A DNA stretch of 7,824 nucleotides from positions 1 through 7,824 of the forward strand of contig JALSSM010000397.1 in NCBI GenBank assembly GCA_026984275.1. The letters are read 5' to 3'. The position numbers and the translations under genes were made by a program. Of this stretch, positions 1 to 4,836 are shown piece by piece. Origin of the DNA: Gammaproteobacteria bacterium. Lineage in GTDB: Bacteria; Pseudomonadota; Gammaproteobacteria; CAJXQU01. Positions within the stretch are counted from its first letter, which is position 1; each line of letters begins with the position of its first letter. The notes below the pieces were generated by a model that saw only the letters and a list, made by a program, of their open reading frames with translations, searched no databases and was not told the origin of the DNA.

Positions 1-10
1 ATATAAGTAC

Positions 11-197
11 TTATAAAAATAAATAAAGCATCCCGTTTTCAACTTTATGTTTTATCTTATTCAGCGGAGCGTAGTTCCCTTTTTCTATACATTCCCCATT
101 CTCCAGATTGAATTTCCATTGATGCATTGGGCACATCAAAGTCATACCCTGGATTGCATCACTGGGAATGTTTACATTCCTAGGCGGACAAATGCTA
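11..197 (-). pseudogene. 5'-truncated second copy of the Rieske ferredoxin gene
   Basis: The minus strand encodes the last ~60 residues of a Rieske-type protein, from SICPPRNVN to GMLYLFL and a stop codon, nearly identical to the C-terminus of the intact gene at 1667-1993. There is no usable 5' part. Beyond about 197 the similarity stops, the frame runs only a short way with unrelated residues, and it meets a TGA codon near 251-253 with no ATG start. The first cluster-binding pair should read C-x-H but reads C-P-P, so one histidine ligand of the [2Fe-2S] centre is gone. The second pair, C-P-M-H, is kept. Of six differences from the intact copy, three change the protein (Gln to Lys, Val to Met, His to Pro), as expected of a fragment no longer under selection. 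I read it as a dead remnant left by duplication or by integration of the neighbouring cassette. Confidence 0.85.
12..197. repeat. Direct repeat, left copy (3' end of Rieske gene)
   Basis: This copy aligns without gaps to 1668-1853 at a constant offset of 1656. Mismatches are at 52, 68, 135, 164, 183 and 191, which is 180 of 186 identical. Similarity begins at the stop codon of the reading frame and ends abruptly after 197. The two copies are in the same orientation and enclose the two-gene cassette at 310-1528. Confidence 0.93.
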
Positions 198-257
198 CGC
201 AAATTCAACACAAAACTTCTCTCACCCTTTTTAGTAACGCCCAATGTTTTTCATGGC

Positions 258-285
258 TTGACAGTTCTATAAAGAATGCTATTCT
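258..285 (+). promoter_or_regulatory. Probable sigma-70-type promoter of module 1
   Basis: A perfect -35 hexamer TTGACA (258-263) is followed by a 16-base spacer and TATTCT (280-285; four of six consensus bases). A start site near 292 would leave a leader of only about 18 bases before the ATG at 310. The -10 box runs into the inverted repeat at 281-304, so a protein bound there would block polymerase. This is inferred from motif and spacing only. Confidence 0.6.
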
Positions 286-304
286 ATATTCGCGAATCGA
301 GAAT
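281..304. promoter_or_regulatory. Imperfect palindrome, probable operator of module 1
   Basis: The two 12-base halves, ATTCTATATTCG and CGAATCGAGAAT, are inverted repeats with 10 of 12 positions pairing (ATTCT..ATTCG against CGAAT..AGAAT). Further AGAAT/ATTCT half-sites lie at 273-277 and 307-311. It sits between the -10 box and the start codon of a gene for a winged-helix-like protein, the usual place for a site used by an autorepressor. That role is inferred. Confidence 0.55.
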
Positions 305-309
305 AGAGA

Positions 310-852
310 ATGATACTCAAGCCACAGGATATATTATTTTTACTGAAACTTATTTCTATTGGTAAAAGTGCATGGTCATATAATGCATTAGCGATTGATC
401 TTGGCATGAGTCCTTCCGAGGTTCATGCTGCGGCCAATCGTGCTTTGGATGCAAAATTAGCTGTAAAAAACAATGGCAAGATACGACCTCAAGTCCGAAA
501 CCTGGAGGAATTTTTACTTCACGGAATACAGTATGTTTTTGTAGCAGAGCGTGGTGAATTAAACCGGGGTATTCCAACTGCTCATGCTGCCGCGCCGATG
601 GATTCACATTTTGTTGCGGATAATGAACCTCCTCCTGTCTGGCCTGATCCTGAAGGGAGTATTAGAGGTGTTTCTTTCTCACCTTTATATAAGTCTGCTC
701 CAAAAGCCGCAAAGAAAGATCCGGAGCTTTATCAGTTATTAGCGCTTGTGGATGGAATTCGAGGTGGTCGCGCCCGAGAGAAGAATTTTGCCAGTAAAGA
801 ATTGAAGAAAAGACTAGGTCGATATGAAAAGAATTCAAAATCAAAATCTTGA
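310..852 (+). CDS. Winged-helix-like protein, putative antitoxin or autoregulator of an AbiEii-like module
   Basis: This 180-residue protein is soluble, with no signal peptide or membrane segment. Residues ~6-52 look like a winged helix-turn-helix: a hydrophobic helix (ILFLLKLI), then YNALAIDLGMSPSEVHAA, the spacing of a LAxxLGxSxxxV recognition unit, then ALDAKLAV. The C-terminal part is a different domain with a proline-rich stretch around PPPVWPDPEG (107-116), then SPLYKSAP, DPELYQLLALVDGIRGGRARE (137-157) and a very basic tail. The next gene, a nucleotidyltransferase, starts inside this one (29-base overlap), so the two are surely co-expressed. By analogy with AbiEi-AbiEii and related pairs I infer it is the antitoxin and represses its own promoter through the palindrome just upstream. 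I cannot name the family with certainty. The start has only a weak purine-rich sequence before it but lies just after a good promoter. Confidence 0.8.
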   Translation: MILKPQDILFLLKLISIGKSAWSYNALAIDLGMSPSEVHAAANRALDAKLAVKNNGKIRPQVRNLEEFLLHGIQYVFVAERGELNRGIPTAHAAAPMDSHFVADNEPPPVWPDPEGSIRGVSFSPLYKSAPKAAKKDPELYQLLALVDGIRGGRAREKNFASKELKKRLGRYEKNSKSKS

Positions 853-1528
853 ATTATTAATGCTAACTGTTGATCGGTTAGGTGCTTTAGCCGATGAGAT
901 GGTGTTTTTGGGTGGTTGTGCAACGGGCTTGTTGATCACTGATGCTGCAGCACCAGCAATTCGTGGCACTGTAGATGTTGATGCTATCGTTCGGGCGGCT
1001 TCGTATGCTGAGTACTATCAATTATCAGAAAAGTTACGCACACATGGGTTTAGTGAAGATACGAGTGATGGAGCACCTTTATGTCGATGGGTAGCTGGGA
1101 ATGTGATTCTGGATGTAATGCCAATTGATCCGAAAATTCTGGGTTTCGGCAATAAGTGGTATGCGTCAGCAATGACGAATGCATTGAATGTTCAATTGCC
1201 ATCAAATAAATCTATTCGAATGGTTTCAGGGCCATATTTTTTGATAACGAAACTTGAAGCTTTTGATGGTCGTGGAAAAGGTGATTATTTATTGAGTCAT
1301 GATATTGAGGATATCATCGCAGTTTTAGATGGACGACCACAGATTGTAGATGAAGTTAAACAAGCAGAACCAGAATTGGTGCAAGATCTGGCAGGGCGTT
1401 TTCAGAAATTACTACAGGATGTAAGATTCAATGATGCCATCTCAGGACACATGTTAACGGATGAAATAAGCCAGAGGCGTACTTCAATTATTCTGAATAG
1501 AATTAAAGAAATAGCTGGAAATAAGTGA
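824..1528 (+). CDS. Nucleotidyltransferase-fold protein, AbiEii/AbiGii-like putative toxin
   Basis: This 234-residue protein carries the signature of the polymerase-beta/MNT-like nucleotidyltransferase fold. GG is at residues 30-31 after a hydrophobic strand (EMVFLGG), RGTVDVDAI is at 47-55 with the metal-binding pair D51 and D53, and a likely third carboxylate is D97 (VILDVMP). Residues 141-165 (ITKLEAFDGR through SHDIEDI) match the conserved lysine and D-x-E-D helix typical of AbiEii-like and related proteins. All catalytic positions I can recognise are present, so the enzyme looks active. AbiEii family members act as toxins with nucleotidyltransferase activity, some on tRNA ends. The substrate here is not visible. 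The ATG at 824 is chosen because AGG (816-818) precedes it by five bases. A second ATG at 860, just past the upstream stop codon, lacks any Shine-Dalgarno sequence. It overlaps the putative antitoxin gene by 29 bases, consistent with translational coupling. Confidence 0.85.
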   Translation: MKRIQNQNLELLMLTVDRLGALADEMVFLGGCATGLLITDAAAPAIRGTVDVDAIVRAASYAEYYQLSEKLRTHGFSEDTSDGAPLCRWVAGNVILDVMPIDPKILGFGNKWYASAMTNALNVQLPSNKSIRMVSGPYFLITKLEAFDGRGKGDYLLSHDIEDIIAVLDGRPQIVDEVKQAEPELVQDLAGRFQKLLQDVRFNDAISGHMLTDEISQRRTSIILNRIKEIAGNK

Positions 1529-1580
1529 TGAAAGTTCAGGTTAATTATTAATCAAAAATTAATATTCTGATCCTGGCAAG

Positions 1581-1614
1581 GTAGCCCGGATGAAGCTTTG
1601 CGTAATCCGGGATT
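1581..1614. repeat. REP-like palindrome GTAGCCCGGAT...ATCCGGGATT
   Basis: CCCGGAT (1585-1591) and ATCCGGG (1605-1611) form a perfect 7-bp stem around a 13-base loop. The whole matches a GTAGCCCGGATGAAG...AATCCGGGA sequence I know as a common dispersed intergenic palindrome in proteobacterial genomes. It lies between the convergent ends of the nucleotidyltransferase gene (1528) and the Rieske gene (1667), where it could also slow or end transcription. Only a short T-run (ATTTTC) follows on the plus strand. The rest of the gap 1529-1666 shows no gene. Confidence 0.65.
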
Positions 1615-1666
1615 TTCGACTCACTACGAAATTACCCAATACCCTGATTTTCTGGTGAGTAAGGTG

Positions 1667-1993
1667 CTATAAAAATAAATAAAGCATCCCGTTTTCAACT
1701 TTATGTTGTATCTTATTCAGCGGGGCGTAGTTCCCTTTTTCTATACATTCCCCATTCTCCAGATTGAATTTCCATTGATGCATTGGGCACACCAAAGTCA
1801 TACCCTGGATTGCATCACTAGGAATGTTTACATTCCTATGCGGACAGATGCTATCAAACACCAGGAAGGTCTCTTCATCTCTGACTACAAAACAAGCTTT
1901 TTTAGCATATTCAATGCGTGACGCGCCTTGTTCTACTTCGTCAACATGGATTAATTGTGTCCACTGTTTTCTTTCCCCTAAACTGTCCGACAT
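1667..1993 (-). CDS. Rieske [2Fe-2S] ferredoxin-like protein
   Basis: This 108-residue soluble protein has both halves of the Rieske cluster site: C50-P-H52 and C69-P-M-H72. That is the C-x-H, 16 residues, C-x2-H pattern of small Rieske ferredoxins related to NirD and dioxygenase ferredoxins. The length fits a single-domain protein with no membrane anchor, so it is probably a cytoplasmic electron carrier. Its redox partner cannot be told from this window because no oxygenase or reductase lies beside it. It starts 28 bases after the rhodanese stop codon on the same strand, so the two are probably one transcript. The start ATG is preceded by a modest GAAAG sequence about eight bases upstream. 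Its 3' 186 bases are repeated at 12-197 on the far side of the toxin-antitoxin-like cassette, so this is the surviving copy of a partly duplicated gene. Confidence 0.92.
   Translation of the reverse strand: MSDSLGERKQWTQLIHVDEVEQGASRIEYAKKACFVVRDEETFLVFDSICPHRNVNIPSDAIQGMTLVCPMHQWKFNLENGECIEKGNYAPLNKIQHKVENGMLYLFL
1668..1853. repeat. Direct repeat, right copy (3' end of intact Rieske gene)
   Basis: This is the partner of 12-197, with 180 of 186 identical bases. This copy is part of the intact Rieske reading frame, so it is the functional one. The repeat covers the last 61 codons plus the end of the stop codon. Confidence 0.93.
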
Positions 1994-2021
1994 TAAAATT
2001 CTTTCATAAACAGACAGTTAA

Positions 2022-2372
2022 CTATCCAAAAGTCCCTTTAATTTCATCGTACTTGGCAGTAACAGGAGATACTTTGTTGTAGCCCATTTTCTTTAGAGTC
2101 GAAGCTGCAAGGCATGCGCGGCCTCCAGCTGCACAATGGATGAGGATAGGGGTCTCCGGGTCAGGACAGACATCGGCAATCTTCATTTCAAGTAGTCCAC
2201 GGGGTATGTTGATGGTGTGTTCGAGTTTTGATTCTGCTGCTTCATGAGGTTCTCTGACATCAAGAAAGACAACAGAATCATTTTCATCAAAAATCTTTTT
2301 TGCTGAGGCCGGATCCAGACATTCACAATGCGTCTGGGCTTCTGCGATGAGTTCACTAACAGGTTTAATCAT
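2022..2372 (-). CDS. Single-domain rhodanese (sulfurtransferase)
   Basis: This 116-residue protein is the size of one rhodanese domain. The features are VVFLDVREPHE (34-44), NIPRG (55-59) and the active-site loop C80-AAGG-R85 following ILIHC. The six-residue loop CxxGxR is the form used by sulfurtransferases, with C80 expected to carry a persulfide. The family moves sulfur from donors such as thiosulfate, glutathione persulfide or cysteine desulfurase products to cyanide or to protein acceptors. The true donor and acceptor are unknown here. No signal peptide is visible, so it is probably cytoplasmic. A strong AAGGAG ribosome binding site lies six bases upstream of the ATG (2379-2384). It is the first gene of a probable operon with the Rieske protein, which suggests, as inference, a role in iron-sulfur or sulfur metabolism. 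It is divergent from the second nucleotidyltransferase module. Confidence 0.9.
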   Translation of the reverse strand: MIKPVSELIAEAQTHCECLDPASAKKIFDENDSVVFLDVREPHEAAESKLEHTINIPRGLLEMKIADVCPDPETPILIHCAAGGRACLAASTLKKMGYNKVSPVTAKYDEIKGTFG

Positions 2373-2396
2373 TTTCTTCTCCTTTATTTTGTTGCA

Positions 2397-2402
2397 ATTA
2401 TA
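2397..2402 (-). promoter_or_regulatory. Possible -10 box of the rhodanese-Rieske operon
   Basis: The minus strand reads TATAAT, a perfect -10 hexamer, 24 bases upstream of the rhodanese start codon. I see no convincing -35 box at the normal distance, so the promoter may be activator-dependent or the match may be chance. The 2373-2502 gap is shared with the divergent module 2 promoter. Confidence 0.35.
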
Positions 2403-2463
2403 ACCCTGAACAAAGGTTCCAGATAGTTGTCGTACATTTGCTTTATAACATGGCGTCTTTAGT

Positions 2464-2492
2464 TTTAAATCTCAAGGTCGATAGTATATACT
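2464..2492 (+). promoter_or_regulatory. Possible promoter of module 2 giving a leaderless mRNA
   Basis: TTTAAA (2464-2469, four of six -35 bases), a 17-base spacer and TATACT (2487-2492, five of six -10 bases) are well spaced. Transcription would start near 2499, only a few bases before the ATG at 2503. This fits the complete lack of a Shine-Dalgarno sequence there. Confidence 0.45.
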
Positions 2493-2501
2493 GGTATATA
2501 T
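2484..2501. promoter_or_regulatory. Paired GTATATA operator-like sites of module 2
   Basis: GTATATAC (2484-2491, itself a perfect palindrome) and GTATATAT (2494-2501) stand 10 bases apart, one turn of the helix. Seen together, TATATAC and GTATATA form a perfect inverted repeat around TG (2485-2500). Ribbon-helix-helix dimers typically bind such short sites side by side on one DNA face. The site overlaps the likely -10 box and ends just before the start codon, so the ribbon-helix-helix protein of this module is the natural candidate ligand. That assignment is inferred. Confidence 0.5.
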
Positions 2502-2502
2502 T

Positions 2503-2976
2503 ATGTTGATCAATGACGTTTGTGATTTGCTCTCTGAGAAGAAGGTTCCCTATGCCATCGTTGGTGGATATGCCGTGGCCTTACATGGCGCTGTTCGTGG
2601 TACGTTTGATATTGATTTCGTGACGAAATGGTCTTTATCGAATTTAAAGAAAATTGAAGCAGTGATGAATAGTTTAGGATTAGAGTCTCATCTACCCATA
2701 TCAGCCGAGGATGTTTTCCATTTTCGTGATGAATATATCAACAACCGAAATCTTATTGCCTGGCAGTTTATTGATGTGAATCGGCCGGATCGGCAGATCG
2801 ATATTATTATCAGTTATGATCTAACGGGTAAAAAAACAAAACAGATTAAAGCGGGAAACGGAAAACTCAGGATTCTGTCAATTGATGATCTGATCGAAAT
2901 GAAAAAGCAAAGTGGGCGCCCACAGGATCTGGAAGACATCGCTGCGCTGGAACAACTGAAAAAGGAGAATCGATGA
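2503..2976 (+). CDS. Small nucleotidyltransferase-fold protein, putative toxin
   Basis: This 157-residue protein has a clear nucleotidyltransferase core. PYAIVGGYAVALHG (16-29) carries the GG motif, RGTFDIDFV (32-40) carries the metal pair D36 and D38, and RQIDIII (97-103) gives the likely third aspartate D100. SIDDLIEMKK (126-135) and GRPQDLEDIAALE (138-150) match the C-terminal lysine/K-x-RxxDxxDI helices seen in AbiEii-like and other small nucleotidyltransferases. The catalytic residues look intact. It overlaps the next gene by four bases (ATGA), and that gene encodes a ribbon-helix-helix protein, so this is probably the toxin of a toxin-antitoxin pair with the toxin gene first. Its target is unknown. 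A TAG codon seven codons upstream limits the start to ATG 2503 or an inner codon. No Shine-Dalgarno sequence precedes it, which suggests a leaderless start. Outside the core motifs it is not close to the larger nucleotidyltransferase at 824-1528. Confidence 0.85.
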   Translation: MLINDVCDLLSEKKVPYAIVGGYAVALHGAVRGTFDIDFVTKWSLSNLKKIEAVMNSLGLESHLPISAEDVFHFRDEYINNRNLIAWQFIDVNRPDRQIDIIISYDLTGKKTKQIKAGNGKLRILSIDDLIEMKKQSGRPQDLEDIAALEQLKKENR

Positions 2977-3221
2977 AAGCGATACAAAAATTTAATTCAG
3001 ATTACCTGGCACGTTGTGCCGATCTGAGTCCGGATGATATTCTTAATTTTCTGGAGGATTTCAGAAACCTCCATTACAACAAAACCCCTTCACCCTCGAA
3101 GTTGATCAGTATAAAAATCCCCGAACGTTTACTAAAGACTTTCCGCGGCAAGTGTCAGCTGGAAGATGTCAAATACCAGACTAAGATAAAACAGTTAATG
3201 GAAGATTATTTAATGCCATAG
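2973..3221 (+). CDS. Ribbon-helix-helix (CopG/BrnA-like) putative antitoxin
   Basis: In this 82-residue protein the second half has the ribbon-helix-helix pattern. The strand SKLISIKIPERLL (42-54) is followed by a helix ending around KCQLED, then VKYQTKIKQLMEDYL (65-79). The phrase IPxxLLxxFxxKxxxExxxYQTxIxxL is typical of CopG/BrnA-type antitoxins. Such proteins dimerise, bind operators with their paired strands and often neutralise a partner with the N-terminal extension. Here the first ~38 residues (with LSPDDILNFLEDFRNLHY) are extra and could contact the nucleotidyltransferase. The start codon overlaps the upstream stop codon as ATGA, with AAAGGAG about seven bases before it, so translation is coupled. 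The paired GTATATA sites before the operon are the likely operator. The antitoxin role is inferred from family and position. Confidence 0.82.
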   Translation: MKAIQKFNSDYLARCADLSPDDILNFLEDFRNLHYNKTPSPSKLISIKIPERLLKTFRGKCQLEDVKYQTKIKQLMEDYLMP

Positions 3222-3243
3222 GGTGGATAACAAGTCATCCACC
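3222..3243. terminator. Hairpin between convergent genes, possible weak terminator
   Basis: GGTGGAT (3222-3228) and ATCCACC (3237-3243) form a perfect 7-bp stem with an 8-base loop directly after the stop codon of the ribbon-helix-helix gene. There is no T-run on either side, so it does not meet the intrinsic terminator pattern fully. It may instead protect the mRNA 3' end or separate the two convergent transcripts. Confidence 0.4.
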
Positions 3244-3279
3244 ATAAACGGTATAAATGATCAGCTGGAAGTTTAGTAA

Positions 3280-3798
3280 TCAAGCTGCCCGGTGAAAATT
3301 TGTTGCATGGCATTTAGGGCAAGGTGGAATTTTGCCTGCTTTATGAAAATGTAGTTTCTCTCCACATTGGTCACATACCAGCGTTCCAGGTCCCGTTACT
3401 TCTCCTGTATGGTAAACAGCATGTTGTGCTTTATCCTTTAGTTTCAATAATTCGAGAATGGTTGGATCAGCCACATCCTGCATCCACTTAAGAAATTCCG
3501 CTTCAACGAGCGTCGTTTCAAAACCCAGCCAGTCTTTCAAATCCTTGCCAGTTTCAGACAGGTTTTCGGCAAAGTCATGTAAGTCACGTTTTAGATATTC
3601 CGCAAGCTTATCGGCATCCTCTTTCGTGATGTCACTAAGCTCTAAAATTTTTCCCCTGGATTCTTCGATGAGTTCATGCAGGACAGGAGCAGATTTTTCT
3701 TTTAGCCGATGAAGACTGCTGGCGATATCTTCGTACATTTGTTCATAAGCTTTTCCAAGTATTTCTGCAGGATCCAGATCACGTTCACTTTTTTTCAT
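3280..3798 (-). CDS. DUF1451 (YbeL-like) zinc-ribbon protein
   Basis: A long helical, charged N-terminal region with heptad-like stretches (e.g. AYEQMYEDIASSLHRLKEK, LHDFAENLSETGKDLKDWL) is followed by a C-terminal zinc ribbon, CDQC...CPKC. Numbered from the upstream ATG, its four cysteines are 146, 149, 164 and 167. The arrangement, with the conserved TGEVTGPGTLVC lead-in, matches the DUF1451 family that includes E. coli YbeL. Its function is not established; the ribbon suggests metal-dependent binding to protein or nucleic acid. I place the start at 3798 (172 residues) because GGAG (3805-3808) sits six bases upstream of that ATG. The earlier in-frame ATG at 3810 (176 residues) has no ribosome binding site of its own and in fact supplies the GGAG. 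A 114-base gap separates it from the DUF368 gene, so it may have its own promoter. It is convergent with module 2. Confidence 0.88.
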   Translation of the reverse strand: MKKSERDLDPAEILGKAYEQMYEDIASSLHRLKEKSAPVLHELIEESRGKILELSDITKEDADKLAEYLKRDLHDFAENLSETGKDLKDWLGFETTLVEAEFLKWMQDVADPTILELLKLKDKAQHAVYHTGEVTGPGTLVCDQCGEKLHFHKAGKIPPCPKCHATNFHRAA

Positions 3799-3912
3799 GG
3801 TGTTCTCCATATGTTAAGAGCAGTTATATTTAATACGTATGGGCTGTTTGTGGTTTTTCAATAGAAGATAAGAGAGTGATGGATTTAAACAGGTGGCATG
3901 AGTTCAGGTTGA

Positions 3913-4836
3913 TTAGGTACGACATTCAGAAGGACGTTTTTTTCGATCACCCAGATAACTAATGATCATTACCAGAACCAGGCCGCCCAACATGAGGGCG
4001 AATGATGTCGTGGTTGTTGAATCGATGGCTTCTGGGAAGATTGGCGTAGATTCAATCAGACGTTGTTTTTCTCGAATTTCAATATATTGACGATTCTGGA
4101 ATGGCCAGATCATCCAGAGCGATCCGATCAGGATACCGTTGATCACCAATAATGTTGCCCTGTGAAAGCGTTCTAACAACCATGAAAGAAAACGACTAAA
4201 AAAGATCAGTCCTGTGGCGGCACCAAGCGCAAATGGAATAATAATGCCTAAATTAAAATGACCGAGACCGTCGATAATGTATGCGTATTTTCCGAGGATC
4301 AGCAGGATGAATGATCCAGAAATACCAGGCAGGATCATGGCCGTGATCGCCAGGGCACCACAAAAGAAAATAAACCAGTTGGCATCAGGTGTTTCTTTCG
4401 GGGTCATGGTGACAATCAGCAAACCGATCGTAATACCGATGATAGTTTCGACCAGATCGCGGAACTGAAAGTTATCAATATGTTTAAACAATACGATGAT
4501 TGATCCAAGGATCAGTCCAAAAAACAGCCCGTAGATCAGTTCTGGATCACTGATGATCAGTTTTGGTAACGGGATCACTCGTGTAAAGAAAAGTAAGGCG
4601 CTAATGATCCCGATAAACAGCGGAATAATGAAGCCAAAATGTGGTCTGGAAATGGCTCCTTTGAGATCACCCTTTATTAAGTGCGTCAGAGTTTTCAGAT
4701 CAAAAGATTTTATCGCGGCCAATAACTGCTCATAGATACCGAGGATAAAGGCCATTGTGCCGCCACTGACGCCGGGAATAACATCGGCGGTTCCCATGCA
4801 AAGACCTTTTAGAGTGAGCTTGGCTTTTTCGATCAT
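3913..4836 (-). CDS. DUF368 membrane protein, PopT-type polyprenyl-phosphate transporter
   Basis: This 307-residue polytopic inner-membrane protein has about eight hydrophobic segments. Two re-entrant-like motifs stand out: ADVIPGVSGGTMAFILGIYE (17-36) and AMILPGISGSFILLILGKY (166-184). They are two versions of the same P-G-x-S-G element and suggest an internally duplicated, inverted transporter fold. The length and the N-terminal motif are those of DUF368. Members of this family were shown to recycle undecaprenyl phosphate across the cytoplasmic membrane and named PopT, a task shared with DedA proteins. That would make it part of cell-envelope sugar-carrier recycling. Its ATG comes directly after the hemE stop codon (TAA-ATG, no gap), so it depends on hemE transcription and probably on its translation. 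The tail after the last membrane segment (DRKKRPSECRT) is basic, as expected for a cytoplasmic end. The gene is unusually rich in GATC. Confidence 0.9.
   Translation of the reverse strand: MIEKAKLTLKGLCMGTADVIPGVSGGTMAFILGIYEQLLAAIKSFDLKTLTHLIKGDLKGAISRPHFGFIIPLFIGIISALLFFTRVIPLPKLIISDPELIYGLFFGLILGSIIVLFKHIDNFQFRDLVETIIGITIGLLIVTMTPKETPDANWFIFFCGALAITAMILPGISGSFILLILGKYAYIIDGLGHFNLGIIIPFALGAATGLIFFSRFLSWLLERFHRATLLVINGILIGSLWMIWPFQNRQYIEIREKQRLIESTPIFPEAIDSTTTTSFALMLGGLVLVMIISYLGDRKKRPSECRT

Noticed and set aside
47..313. Plus-strand open frame of 88 codons at the left edge
   Set aside because: It lies opposite the Rieske remnant and over the module 1 promoter. A matching frame appears opposite the intact Rieske gene (1703-1921), so it is only a shadow of the repeat.
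1546..1564. A+T-only hairpin (TATTAAT, loop CAAAA, ATTAATA) after the nucleotidyltransferase gene
   Set aside because: The stem has only A-T pairs and no T-run follows, so it is too weak to call a terminator.
12..1853. Composite transposon bounded by insertion sequences
   Set aside because: The bounding repeats are gene fragments of a Rieske protein. They have no terminal inverted repeats, transposase or short target duplication.
3811..3912. Possible TTGAAA-containing promoter for the zinc-ribbon gene
   Set aside because: The minus strand has TTGAAA, but no -10 box at normal spacing was convincing. The gap may hold a promoter, but I cannot place it.
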